Assembly (NCBI GenBank): GCA_029262375.1
Contig: JAJCZM010000057.1
Coordinates: forward strand, 1 to 44,205
Reading direction: 5' to 3'
DNA: 44,205 bases
Source: Deltaproteobacteria bacterium
Lineage (GTDB): Bacteria; Desulfobacterota; Binatia; UBA1149; SPBQ01
The stretch's first letter is position 1; every line of letters starts with the position of its first letter. Under the pieces are notes generated by a model. That model worked only from the letters and a program-made list of their open reading frames with translations, did not search any database and had not been told where the DNA came from. A program made the translations under genes and the position numbers. Shown here piece after piece: positions 16,752 through 25,784 of the stretch.

Positions 16752-18986
16752 ATGCACATTGTCATAGCGCTTTTTCTCTCTTGCACACTACTGATCGCAT
16801 GCGGCGACTCGAAGCCACAACCCACCGCGACAGCGCAAGGTGATCCCAATCCCCAGTACGCTGGCTCCGGCGCCTGCCAACAGTGCCACGCCTCACAGTA
16901 CAAGCACTGGGAGACCTCAGCCCATGCGTGGGCGATGAAACCATCTCCCGGCCCTCATGCGAAGGCAGACTTCAGCGCGAAAGGGTTCGTGTGGGGTGAG
17001 AGCAGTAGCGCGGTTCACGCTGAGGAATCACAGCGACGCACCGTTACGCTTACGGGGCCGGACACGGATCCGTCGACATACGAACTGGCTTACTTCTTCG
17101 GGAAGCAGCAGATGGAACAGCACCTCGTTATGTTCCCCGATGGACGCTTACAGGCACTGCCATTCGCATACGACACTGTGGCAATGGAATGGTTCGATCT
17201 GTTCGAGGACGATCCGCGGGGGCGAGATCAATGGGGACACTGGAAAAACCCAGGGATGACCGCGAACTCTGAGTGTTTGTATTGTCACACCACAGACTAC
17301 AGCAAAGGGTACAACCTCGAGACGAACACGTTCGAGACAACCTTCAGTGAGCTTGGTGTCGGGTGCGAGGCATGTCACGGCCCTGGACAGGCCCATGCGA
17401 CATCGGCTGAGTCGGGTGACGTAAGTGCTGTCCTTTACGCGACCCCAACCGGTGAAACGCTCCTAGATACGTGTGCGTCGTGCCACTCCCTACGCAGGCT
17501 CATCCGCGAAGGCTTTACCGCCGGTGATGCACTCCTCGACTTTTTCGATCCTATCTTACTCGACGAACCGACCTACCACCCCGACGGAAGCGTGGACGCG
17601 GAAGCGTACGAGTGGAGTTCGTATCTCCAAAGCCGGATGTATCGCGAAGGGGTAGCATGCGCGGACTGTCACGACTCCCATAGCGGCGAGCTTCTGGAGC
17701 CAGCGGCCGACCTCTGCCTCTCGTGCCACGAAAACTCTTTCGCTACACAAGCCCATCACCACCATCCGACAGAACCAGCACCGATGTGCGTCGATTGCCA
17801 CATGCCGACCAAAGTGTTCATGCAACGGGATTCGCGCCGCGACCATAGCTTCTCGTTGCCCAACCCGCAGCTAACCGTGGAATTCGGTATTCCGAATGCC
17901 TGCAGCGACTGCCACGCCACCGAACCCTCACAGCGTTTAGCGGAAACCCTAGCGTCCTGGTTTCCGAACACCAGCGCGCGTCGTCAGCAGAAACGTGACA
18001 CGGCGCGGGCCTTTGAGCAGGGTCGCAACCGCCTTCCGACCAGCATTCCGTCCCTCATCGGCTGCCTTACAGATTGCGATAATCCGATCAGTCGCGCGAG
18101 TGCGGCGAAGCTGCTTGCCCCGTTTGCAGATCGCACTGAGGTCAGCTCGGCACTACTGTCTGTTGATCCATCCGAACATTCGCTCGTTAGAAATGCCTCG
18201 GTCTGGGCTGTAACGCAGCACCACGATGCTCCGCCTGCCGATGCGTTGCCAGCCCTTCGAGCGGCACTGAGTTCTGACCTAAACGCCATCCGAGACAACG
18301 CGGCTTGGGGACTGCGCTTCCCCTTGCCCGAACACGCACTGACGCCCGAGAACAGCGCAGAGCTCGCGAGGGCTTACGAGGGTTGGATTAAGGGCCAGCT
18401 GGCGGAGGCCGAGGATCCTGAGTCCCACCACAACCTTGGACTGTTTTGGCACGAGCGCGCCGACGTAGACAAAGCAATCGCCGCCTACGAGACCGCCATA
18501 CGACTCAATCCTGCGATGATCCCGAGTCACTATAATCTAGCCCTGCTCCTGGTCGAGGAGGCGCGTTCGGAGGAGGCCATCGCGCATCTTCGTCTTGTGG
18601 TCGACAACGCTCCGCATCTGGCCGAAGCCGCATACCGGTTGGGTACCTTGTACGCGAAGCAGGCACAGTGGCGCGAGGCAATCTCAGCATTCGCGAACTG
18701 TATGCGTTCGGACTCTCAATACCCTGGAGCCCTGTTCGCTCTAGCCGACGCTTATGTCCAGTACGACGAAGCCGGCGCGGCAGTCTATGTTCTAAGTTCC
18801 GCGCTCAAACACGAAGAGCTCCACCAAGAAGCTCTGCTCGGCCTCGTGCACGTCGATTTACTCGCGGGTGACCACGACACTGCGCGGGAATGGGCCGAAT
18901 TGTTCGCTAGCGAATACCCTGAAGAGGTCCAGGATTACGAGTTCGTCCTTCGCGCTTTGGGTCGTACCCCGCGAAACCCCGAATAA
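16752..18986 (+). CDS. octaheme c-type cytochrome lipoprotein with TPR repeats
   Basis: A 744-residue protein. The start is a lipoprotein signal (LFLSCTLLIAC, Cys17 as the lipidation site). Eight CxxCH heme-binding motifs follow in the first 400 residues: CQQCH, CLYCH, CEACH, CASCH, CADCH, CLSCH, CVDCH and CSDCH, as in cytochrome c554-type multiheme proteins. The C-terminal third (from about residue 520) has TPR-like helical repeats, for example SHYNLALLLVEEAR and AAYRLGTLYAKQAQW. It would be anchored in the membrane and face the periplasm, passing electrons; the reaction is not clear. No ribosome-binding site is obvious before the ATG. Its stop lies 20 bases from the convergent PAP2 gene. 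The neighbouring Lgt-like enzyme could lipidate such a protein. Confidence 0.9.
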   Translation: MHIVIALFLSCTLLIACGDSKPQPTATAQGDPNPQYAGSGACQQCHASQYKHWETSAHAWAMKPSPGPHAKADFSAKGFVWGESSSAVHAEESQRRTVTLTGPDTDPSTYELAYFFGKQQMEQHLVMFPDGRLQALPFAYDTVAMEWFDLFEDDPRGRDQWGHWKNPGMTANSECLYCHTTDYSKGYNLETNTFETTFSELGVGCEACHGPGQAHATSAESGDVSAVLYATPTGETLLDTCASCHSLRRLIREGFTAGDALLDFFDPILLDEPTYHPDGSVDAEAYEWSSYLQSRMYREGVACADCHDSHSGELLEPAADLCLSCHENSFATQAHHHHPTEPAPMCVDCHMPTKVFMQRDSRRDHSFSLPNPQLTVEFGIPNACSDCHATEPSQRLAETLASWFPNTSARRQQKRDTARAFEQGRNRLPTSIPSLIGCLTDCDNPISRASAAKLLAPFADRTEVSSALLSVDPSEHSLVRNASVWAVTQHHDAPPADALPALRAALSSDLNAIRDNAAWGLRFPLPEHALTPENSAELARAYEGWIKGQLAEAEDPESHHNLGLFWHERADVDKAIAAYETAIRLNPAMIPSHYNLALLLVEEARSEEAIAHLRLVVDNAPHLAEAAYRLGTLYAKQAQWREAISAFANCMRSDSQYPGALFALADAYVQYDEAGAAVYVLSSALKHEELHQEALLGLVHVDLLAGDHDTAREWAELFASEYPEEVQDYEFVLRALGRTPRNPE

Positions 18987-19006
18987 CCGGTCTCGCAAGC
19001 GGGCTA

Positions 19007-19633
19007 CTACACTCGTGGCCTGGCGAATCGTACGGACGCAAGAAACGCCGCCGACCCTAAATAGACCGCAGCGCCACCGATGAGGTCAACGAAGTAGTGC
19101 TGCTTCACGAACAGTGTCGATGCGATAATCGCACACGCGATCGCAGTGTGTAACCGGCGATAGGACCGAGTCCAGTTCATCTGCACCATCAGCAAACAGT
19201 TCGATACATGCAGGCTCGGGAAACAATTGTTCGGCGCATCGAACCAGCGCCAGAACGCGTCGGCCCAGTTGTAGGGATCTCCGGCATAGAAGAGTTCCCT
19301 CGGCATCCTCACCGGGAACAGCGCGTAGACCGATACACTGAGGAGGAGTTGGAAGTGCGCGGCATAAAAGACACGGTTGGCTGCGATATCGTCCTCCGAT
19401 CGACAAACCGTCCACAGGTAGAATGGGAGGTACGCGATGTAGACGGTGAGCAGTTCCGGAACGAACGGAATGACCTCGTCAATTACGCTGAAGGGCAAGA
19501 TGCGCGGTTCTGCCGCGACCGGGAAGCGGTTGGTCACTTGGTAAATCGCGATAAACGGAGTCCAGATCGCGAGATACGCGAGCGGGTTGGCGTGTTGCCT
19601 AATCACCAACGGCAGCTGCAGCCTATTCTCCAT
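19007..19633 (-). CDS. PAP2-superfamily membrane protein
   Basis: A 208-residue integral membrane protein with several hydrophobic segments. The conserved FPSLHVSN segment (Ser-x-His of motif C2) and KQHYFVDLIGG (motif C3 His and Asp) identify it as a PAP2/vanadium-peroxidase-fold phosphatase or phosphotransferase. It may act on lipid-linked phosphates or phospholipids. The ATG at 19631-19633 has GAGGGG a few bases upstream. It follows the Lgt-like gene by 12 bases on the same strand, so both belong to a membrane-lipid operon. The substrate cannot be read from the sequence. Confidence 0.85.
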   Translation of the reverse strand: MENRLQLPLVIRQHANPLAYLAIWTPFIAIYQVTNRFPVAAEPRILPFSVIDEVIPFVPELLTVYIAYLPFYLWTVCRSEDDIAANRVFYAAHFQLLLSVSVYALFPVRMPRELFYAGDPYNWADAFWRWFDAPNNCFPSLHVSNCLLMVQMNWTRSYRRLHTAIACAIIASTLFVKQHYFVDLIGGAAVYLGSAAFLASVRFARPRV

Positions 19634-19645
19634 GCGCCCCTCGAT

Positions 19646-20518
19646 TCACGTGGAGTCCACAGCCCGATGCGCGAGCTTCCTTCGTCGCAAAATAAGCTCA
19701 ACTGCCAACATGCCTATGAGCACGAGAGCGAGCCACTGTGATGTTGACAGAACCCCATAGGCGTTCCGATTGGAATCATCACGGATAAACTCGACTAAAA
19801 AGCGAAATACGGAGTAAGCAAAGACCGAGACGCGTGCGCCACCCCCGAGGCCCCCGATCACGAAACCGAGGGCGGTAACGCTAATCGCCACCGCCGCACC
19901 CATCTCCAAGAGCTGTGTCGGCAAGACCGGTAACGACCACGTCCCACCGCGAACGATGAGCCCATCACGGACCTGGTCGAAGTAAACCACAGACCTCTCG
20001 GCGAACGAGAGTCCGAGAGACTCCGAGCGGACGCCATAACAACACCCTTGTAGGAAGCAGCCAAGCCGGGCACCCGCAATAACTACAAATAGGGAAGGCG
20101 CCACCACGTCGCACGCCTGCGAATAACTTAGCTTCGCCCTAGGTAGAAAGGCCATCGCGACTCCTAAGGGGTATAGCGCGATAGCCCCATACAGGGTCTT
20201 GCTACCAGCGAGCGGGTTGAGGTAATACTCTGCCCAATGCCGATTGGGAGGGACGCTCAGCGAGGTCTTTACATCGAACAGATATGCGAAGAGCTGAGCT
20301 CCGATAACACATGCGTATAGAACGACTAGGTACCGCACCCAGACCCATCTCTCGTCGAAAGCCGCCCGCTCACCACGGCCAGTGCGAACAAAGAGAGGAA
20401 GCGACACATAGCGAAGCACAAGATACCCCGCAACGGCCGCGCCGATCAGCGCCGCATTCCAGACGCTCACCTGCACACCGAGTAGCGTTAGTTTCGCTGG
20501 ATACACCGTTCGCCTCAC
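19646..20518 (-). CDS. prolipoprotein diacylglyceryl transferase (Lgt)-like protein
   Basis: A 290-residue polytopic membrane protein of the Lgt family. The ARLGCFLQGCCYG segment matches the conserved Lgt signature region in its GCCYG-type variants, and VFRFLVEFIRDD near residue 230 is the second conserved block. Lgt moves a diacylglycerol from phosphatidylglycerol to the lipobox cysteine of prolipoproteins. This may be a second, specialised Lgt for the neighbouring heme lipoprotein or other cargo; that is inference. The start is a GTG (20516-20518) and the gene lies back-to-back with the exported protein at 20566. Confidence 0.85.
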   Translation of the reverse strand: MRRTVYPAKLTLLGVQVSVWNAALIGAAVAGYLVLRYVSLPLFVRTGRGERAAFDERWVWVRYLVVLYACVIGAQLFAYLFDVKTSLSVPPNRHWAEYYLNPLAGSKTLYGAIALYPLGVAMAFLPRAKLSYSQACDVVAPSLFVVIAGARLGCFLQGCCYGVRSESLGLSFAERSVVYFDQVRDGLIVRGGTWSLPVLPTQLLEMGAAVAISVTALGFVIGGLGGGARVSVFAYSVFRFLVEFIRDDSNRNAYGVLSTSQWLALVLIGMLAVELILRRRKLAHRAVDST

Positions 20519-20565
20519 TAAGCCTTGCCAAAGCCAGCGCCGCTATCGGTAGCGCTGCGAAGCAC

Positions 20566-21327
20566 GTGACGCAACGCCCAACGATTTCCTCGTCGGCCCG
20601 CTTCGTAGCTCTCTTATGGCTCGTCGCCTTAATCAGCCATACCACCAGTTCCCCGATTGTTCGGTCAGCCTCGGCCGAACCCGCACCCAGTGTCACGGTA
20701 TCGCCCGATCAGCGTGTCACGATCACCGGCCATCACCACTCCCTCAGGAAGCTAGCCGAGGAAGTATGCTCGAAGGGTAATGTTGAGTTGCGAAGCTTCG
20801 ACGTCCCTGACCGCCCAGTCTGGACCAACATGGACCAGGTGCCAATGCACCGTCTGTGGACGCGCCTTCTCAACGAGGAGCAGCACACCCTGGGGCTAAA
20901 ACGAGGCAATGAATCGGACCAGCACATCGTGACCTGGCTTCGCATCTTTGGAGATGCCGACATCGCCCGCCGTAACCGGACTGCACTGCAGAACAAGCCG
21001 CTTAATACCGAGCTATCGCTACCACCGGGTACCCTTCGCGCAGTTTTTGGAGATGCCCCGGACGAAGCAGCTTCTATGACTATCGACGAGCTTGCCAACT
21101 CTATCCGCTCCAATCCTGACCAACTTGAAGCCTTCATGCGCACTACCCCCAGTCGAATGGCTGCGGCGCTTCATCGTTTTCCGCGTAGCTCGCAGCTGCT
21201 TAGCGTGGTTTCAGAGAAGGAATCGGACCCGGCCGTCCGAGCTCACGTCGACGCGATTTCAGTCGCACTCCAGCAACTCGAGCAATCGTCGTCATCGACG
21301 GCGCCGCAAGCGCCGGACGGCCGGTAG
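20566..21327 (+). CDS. exported protein of unknown function
   Basis: A frame is open from 20311, but the upstream part overlaps the Lgt-like gene. I prefer the GTG at 20566, which gives 253 residues that begin with a signal peptide (RFVALLWLVALISHTTSS, cleavage near ASA). The mature protein has a strand-rich N-terminal part (SVTVSPDQRVTITG followed by HHSLRKLAEEVC), like STN-type or short secretin N0 domains, then helices. No family is certain. It is divergent from the Lgt-like gene with a 47-bp gap. It may belong to the same envelope function. Confidence 0.6.
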   Translation: MTQRPTISSSARFVALLWLVALISHTTSSPIVRSASAEPAPSVTVSPDQRVTITGHHHSLRKLAEEVCSKGNVELRSFDVPDRPVWTNMDQVPMHRLWTRLLNEEQHTLGLKRGNESDQHIVTWLRIFGDADIARRNRTALQNKPLNTELSLPPGTLRAVFGDAPDEAASMTIDELANSIRSNPDQLEAFMRTTPSRMAAALHRFPRSSQLLSVVSEKESDPAVRAHVDAISVALQQLEQSSSSTAPQAPDGR

Positions 21328-21426
21328 TTGCCATCGCTGGTAGCCAAGCAGCTCCTTGTTCTGGCTACTTCGGCCGTCCGTGGCGGAATCGTTGGGGAAT
21401 CTCGGCGCAGCGGTTTCTCAGCGAAA

Positions 21427-21442
21427 CCTGGTACTGTCAACT
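21427..21442 (+). repeat. IS6-family-like terminal inverted repeat (relic)
   Basis: The segment TGGTACTGTCAACTTG lies about 55 bases beyond the stop of the IS6 transposase relic, where an IS end is expected. It resembles the 39741-39755 sequence GGCACTGTCAAGTTG (13 of 15 bases) and, more loosely, the ends of the intact IS6 element at 35005. The assignment is based on position and similarity only. Confidence 0.4.
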
Positions 21443-21496
21443 TGTTGATCGCCGCGCAGACTAGTGCCCGAATCAGCCGGTCCCGGCTTTCTGAAT

Positions 21497-21745
21497 TTAG
21501 ACGCAGCTGAGCGCCTGCCAATCTGCGAATGCTCGGGCGCGAAACATTCGCGCGTTCGCTGCATGCAGATGATGACGGCCGAATCGAAAGAGATTGTTGA
21601 TAACGCCGTGCGTGGAAAGAAACCGCTGCGCCTGTTCCGGTGACTTGAACCGTCGCATCTGACGCTCACGCTGGCGGGATGGCTGATGCGATACTTCTGC
21701 TCGATTGTTGGCGTATCGAGATGTGTCGTGTGGTACGGAGGGCAT
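21497..21745 (-). pseudogene. IS6-family transposase, C-terminal relic
   Basis: In this frame the last 83 codons contain RYANNRAEVSHQ followed by RERQMRRFKSPEQAQRFL, the hallmark of the C-terminus of IS6-family transposases, including the glutamate of the DDE triad in NNRAE. The part N-terminal to about 21745 has no similarity to the transposase, so the 5' two-thirds is missing. The relic marks an old insertion at the border between the core-like region and the nuclease-rich island. Compare the intact IS6 element at 35005-35814. Confidence 0.8.
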
Positions 21746-22047
21746 GACGGTACTGACGTCAGCCATCGTAAGCTGCTCCACTAGCTCGATATTCGTTTGG
21801 CCGAGTTTGGGAACAGTAAGGGGTCTGCGGGTGGACTCGAACGCGATCCGGGCGACGTGGTTGTGATCTAGACCACAACCACGTCGGTGGCCGTCTGACA
21901 GCCCGGTGGCGACGTCGGAACGTGAACTCAATGCGATCGAAGACAGTGTCGATTCAAGACGCCTAGACACTGAGAGAAGCTGAAGGCATACACACTCCTC
22001 ACGCCCCTGCCGTGAGCGGATGGGGCTCCCAAGCGAGGATTGCGTAT
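21746..22047. other. intergenic region upstream of metallophosphoesterase
   Basis: About 300 bases without a convincing gene. It contains a striking 13-bp perfect hairpin (21853-21886) and must carry the promoter for the plus-strand pair that starts at 22048. Confidence 0.4.
21853..21886. promoter_or_regulatory. 13-bp perfect hairpin
   Basis: CGACGTGGTTGTG (21853-21865) and CACAACCACGTCG (21874-21886) are exact complements around an 8-base loop. No T-run follows, so a terminator is unlikely. The symmetrical site sits about 160 bases upstream of the metallophosphoesterase and could be an operator or the remnant of a mobile-element end. Confidence 0.45.
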
Positions 22048-23184
22048 ATGAACGCGTGGACAACACCGTTGTTGCAGATCATTCATGTGTCCGACCTCCA
22101 TGTCCGCAACGGAGATCGCACTTTTTTTGCCAAGATGCTGATGGCGGTGACACGTCCTGCGCCGATTCTACACCGCCGCGTCCGCAGTGGATTCTGTTGC
22201 CATGACCCGGAGTCAATCGATCTTTTTGCTGGACTCATAAAGCGATTCACGACTGAGGACTACCCGTGGGATCGGCCTACGTGGCTACTAGCGACAGGAG
22301 ACCTAACCTCCTTCGGTGATAGAGCGTCCCTTGATTCGGCGTTCACCGCACTAGACACCTTTCACAACGCTGGCTGCGACGAGATGCTGACCTTGCACGG
22401 GAATCACGACGCGTGGCCTGAGGAGTTCCCAGGCCTCAGGCGGGACGCCACTATCGCTCAGCATCGTCACTGGATGCGGAATCGCTATTTCGACAGTACT
22501 TGGCCCGAAGACCCGCTGCGCTTAGACAACTCGCGCATCCCGAACTCGCGAATCGATATACAACTCTACGGACTGAATACTGTGGTCCATGATCGCTTCC
22601 CGAATTCTTTCGCCCAGGGGAAGATCGAAGATGATCGCTACTGGGAGAAACATCCGTACACCCCTGAACCAGGTCGCCAGATGACGGAGTTGGCAAATCG
22701 CGCACAGGCTAACGTCAACGGTAAGAGCTGTTTCAGGATAGTTGCGACTCATCATCCGTTCGTATTCCCGTCCTTTGCGAGGTGGGATACGGTCGATAAT
22801 GCTGTCGATCTGGCGAGGCAGCTAAACGCAAATCCCGAAACACCATTCCATCTGATTCTGAGCGGGCATGCGCACGATACCTTTCCGCGGCACGGTGACC
22901 TCCCGTCGTCGCCAGACGCGGCGGACCACAGGCCTCTCGGAGACGAGCAGATGCAACTCGTGACCGGTGCTCTGATGCCTCGCGTTCCACCGGTGCCCGA
23001 CAGCGATGAGTGGCCACAGCAGGCCCAGATCCTGCGGTTTTGGACTGACGACGCGGGCGAGAGTTTGGGTCTCCAGCGAATCCTGGTTGGGCGCCGAGGG
23101 GGAGACGACGAATATCAGGTGCTGGAGACCACAGGCGCCGGCGGAGAGGGCATTACCGATGAGCGGATCCAGTTCGCTTTGTAA
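22048..23184 (+). CDS. calcineurin-like metallophosphoesterase
   Basis: A 378-residue protein with the metallophosphoesterase metal-binding motifs in order: VSDLHV (Asp-x-His), TGDLTSFGD (GD), HGNHDAW (GNHD/E), ATHHPFV and SGHAHDTF. This class of enzymes hydrolyses phosphodiesters or phosphomonoesters, including nucleic acids and cyclic nucleotides. I chose the ATG at 22048; AGGA lies about 10 bases upstream, whereas the frame from 22012 lacks a signal. It is followed by a 698-residue unknown gene on the same strand after 204 bases. The pair sits between an IS6 relic and a DDE transposase in the nuclease-rich island, so it is a candidate two-gene defence module. The substrate is unknown. Confidence 0.92.
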   Translation: MNAWTTPLLQIIHVSDLHVRNGDRTFFAKMLMAVTRPAPILHRRVRSGFCCHDPESIDLFAGLIKRFTTEDYPWDRPTWLLATGDLTSFGDRASLDSAFTALDTFHNAGCDEMLTLHGNHDAWPEEFPGLRRDATIAQHRHWMRNRYFDSTWPEDPLRLDNSRIPNSRIDIQLYGLNTVVHDRFPNSFAQGKIEDDRYWEKHPYTPEPGRQMTELANRAQANVNGKSCFRIVATHHPFVFPSFARWDTVDNAVDLARQLNANPETPFHLILSGHAHDTFPRHGDLPSSPDAADHRPLGDEQMQLVTGALMPRVPPVPDSDEWPQQAQILRFWTDDAGESLGLQRILVGRRGGDDEYQVLETTGAGGEGITDERIQFAL

Positions 23185-23388
23185 GCCCCCATCGGCGCAC
23201 CGGTTCGACAATCTCAGGTATTCGGCCGTACCGGGGCATCTTGCCGGTATCCTGGTGACCGTGGTAGTGTCCAGTATCGCAAGCCTCGATTGGGGGGCCC
23301 GCTCCAGGTTGTTTAGCGATTGGATGTGCTACCAAACTAGGCGTTCTCCGTCTCCTGATCTAAGACGGTGCGCCGCGAGGCCACTCTA

Positions 23389-25485
23389 ATGACCGCTTCC
23401 CTAGACTCGTTCATCGACCTGAAAGCAGACCGACTCGTTCTTCGGGAAGATACGACGGGGCTACTGTCGCAGCTGAAGTCTGGTGAGCTCGAAGCGGTTT
23501 GTCCTTGTCAGGCCGTGGCTTGGCACTTGCTCCCTCAAGCACAGGCGTTCTCGCTGCTGGTCGAGGCACACGATCGGAGACTCCTCACATGCATATCAAG
23601 TTCGGACCTGCACCGTGCGCATGCTGGCGAGGTCGACACTCTTCGAGCGGTTGATCCGCACCAAGCGTCGGGCGAGTTGACGTTTGTACGGCCAGACTTG
23701 GTGCAGGATCTGCCTCGCCTGTTGGACACGGCCGCAGTCCAGGAGTTCTTTGGCGTCGCCGACGTAGTTCGCGAGTTCTTCGATGGATATGCCGTTGGTC
23801 CTCCGCTGCGCACGCAGGAAGGCTCTCTGGAGTTTCGGCGTGACCTGACGAGAGCGTTCAACTTCCTAGGCTTCGTAGATCTTCTCGACGAGAAATTGTT
23901 GCAGTCACCGTTCGCTCACTCCAGCGCGATCATGCTGATGTTCCGGGCACTTGGACTACACCAAGTGCAGGCTGTTGCGCCTTTCGTTGCAGATCCCGGT
24001 CGGTTCATTGCAGCGGCGATCGGGAATGTGTTCGCATTCGAGAGCGAAGATGAGCGTTCCGACTTTACTCGAGATCTGGACGACGCACTCTGGCTCGCGT
24101 TCGGATGGTATCGATCGGAGTCACCGACTTCAGCGGCGACAAGGTTTAGATATCCGTCCGAGTTAGCTCGCGAAATGCTGCGCAATATTCAGTCGCTGAG
24201 TACAGATATCGCTAGGCACTCATACAAACTTTCTCGCGAGTTCGATCGCCCAGGTGCCACGGAACGGCAAAGGCCCGGCGGCCTGACGTTCTCCGGCCGG
24301 AAGCTCGACGGCCTGCGGGAGCTTGAGGTCGGGACTGACGGCGAGGTCGAAGCAGAATCTATCGCCGCGATGCAGCTGCTATTCCACAGCTACGAACCTG
24401 GTCGGACGCTTCGGAGTCAGGACGGCTCAGAGGAAGTCCGGCGGATCCTACGGCGTGGCGTGGCGTTTCTTCTTGCCGTTGATCTTATGCCGCCGGGTCT
24501 TCTGCGGTTGCATCACGGCCATTTGGAAGCGCTGCGACTGATCCGCCGAACAACCGGCTTGAGAGCCGGTACATCGTTGGCCAACTATGTGGCAAACCCC
24601 GCCCGCTTTTTCGCTTGTCTACTGGTCAATGCGTTCGATGTCGCGCCGCACGATCGTACGCGCTTGCTTGGAAGCGCAGAGTCACTTCTGTGGAAAGCAG
24701 CGAGGCTGCCAGCGTCGTCCTCTGATCTGGGAAGTACGGAGATGGAGCTCACATTCACTCCGGCCCAGGCCAGGTCGTTGCTTCACCGTATTCAGGAGCA
24801 ACACACCACGATCGCAAGAGCGTTTCGTCAGCTTCGTGCAATCGAGGGCGTACGACTTGGAGCTGAGCTTTCGATTCTTCCGGATCCCCCCGGGCAGCTG
24901 CACTCTGAGGCACTGTTCCAGAAACTGGTTTTGCGGCTCGCGGATCTCGTCGAACCGCACCTGACACCTTTGTACGTCGGTGAAAAATCGAAGCAGGATG
25001 CGCAGCGCACTCTGGTCGAACGCTTCTTGGAGTTCGTAGGCAGAGCACTCCCAGGTATGGATCTCAGACCGACCGACCCCACGGATGAAGAGATCGCCCG
25101 AGAAGTACAGTACGTTCGCCAAGTCATCGATTCGGGGGATGTTGTTGCTGACGACGAGTCGCATCTGCGCGCGGTCGAGGTGGCTGAGTTGTTACTTCTT
25201 GATTGCACCAGCCGGCTGTCAGCAGCTAGCGCCCAATCAGATGAGGTGGAGATTGACCCGGCGTTGCTCCCAGTCGCGAGTACTTCGACCAATGGACGCG
25301 GGTCGCTTGAGGAACAACTCGGGTTATCCGGGAACAAGCTGAACGAGATCCTTTCAGAGTTCGCAGCGAATCAGCTCCGGCAGTCCGAGGTACTCGTCCT
25401 TCCCAACAACGTGCTCGTCCAAACGCTCAGTGACAAGCTTGTGGCACGGCCGTGGAAAGTCATCCACTGGACACAATCAACCTGA
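23389..25485 (+). CDS. large hypothetical protein, partner of the metallophosphoesterase
   Basis: A 698-residue, mostly helical protein that I do not recognise. The ATG at 23389 is preceded by GCGAGG about 8 bases upstream; the frame is open from 23368. Two similar-looking helical halves can be seen: PFVADPGRFIAAAIGNVFAF at roughly residue 200 and YVANPARFFACLLVNAFDVA near residue 405 share a pattern V-A-(D/N)-P-(G/A)-R-F, which suggests an internal duplication. Each is preceded by a SAIMLMFRALGLHQ or GHLEALRLIRRTTGL helix. The C-terminus has a DNA-binding-like helix pair (SGNKLNEILSEFAANQL). No nuclease or ATPase motif is visible. Its function is unknown. Confidence 0.75.
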   Translation: MTASLDSFIDLKADRLVLREDTTGLLSQLKSGELEAVCPCQAVAWHLLPQAQAFSLLVEAHDRRLLTCISSSDLHRAHAGEVDTLRAVDPHQASGELTFVRPDLVQDLPRLLDTAAVQEFFGVADVVREFFDGYAVGPPLRTQEGSLEFRRDLTRAFNFLGFVDLLDEKLLQSPFAHSSAIMLMFRALGLHQVQAVAPFVADPGRFIAAAIGNVFAFESEDERSDFTRDLDDALWLAFGWYRSESPTSAATRFRYPSELAREMLRNIQSLSTDIARHSYKLSREFDRPGATERQRPGGLTFSGRKLDGLRELEVGTDGEVEAESIAAMQLLFHSYEPGRTLRSQDGSEEVRRILRRGVAFLLAVDLMPPGLLRLHHGHLEALRLIRRTTGLRAGTSLANYVANPARFFACLLVNAFDVAPHDRTRLLGSAESLLWKAARLPASSSDLGSTEMELTFTPAQARSLLHRIQEQHTTIARAFRQLRAIEGVRLGAELSILPDPPGQLHSEALFQKLVLRLADLVEPHLTPLYVGEKSKQDAQRTLVERFLEFVGRALPGMDLRPTDPTDEEIAREVQYVRQVIDSGDVVADDESHLRAVEVAELLLLDCTSRLSAASAQSDEVEIDPALLPVASTSTNGRGSLEEQLGLSGNKLNEILSEFAANQLRQSEVLVLPNNVLVQTLSDKLVARPWKVIHWTQST

Positions 25486-25784
25486 CTCTCCGGCGCTGTC
25501 ACGAATCTGGCATCGTCAAGTTACCTCTCAAAGCGCGAGCGATTCCATCATTCGCCCATGATGCTTCAGCCCGATACGACCTCGTTCCACTCGACGGACG
25601 CGTGCTGTCGAAATGGCCGGTGGCTCACCGCACGCAGCAGATGTCGGCCAACTCGGAACAGATTCTGGACCAGCCCGTGAACCACCAAGAACCGCTGTGC
25701 TTGCCCCCGTGCTGGCCGATTGACTCGTCCGCAAAGCAAATCAGCTACTTACCGAGAGCCAGTTCCCGACGTTGACACGGCTCG
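25486..25784. other. region before the DDE transposase
   Basis: About 300 bases between the large hypothetical gene and the transposase. A frame starting at 25452 is open to 25775 but has no recognisable features and overlaps the preceding gene by 34 bases. It might include the left end of the transposon or a broken gene. I see no clear inverted repeat. Confidence 0.35.

Noticed and set aside
20311..20565. Upstream part of the exported-protein frame
   Set aside because: It lies over the Lgt-like gene on the other strand and is Arg/Pro-rich; a GTG at 20566 gives a clear signal peptide.
25452..25775. 107-codon frame between the 698-aa gene and the transposase
   Set aside because: No recognisable feature, no ribosome-binding site and overlap with the preceding gene; not enough to call a gene.
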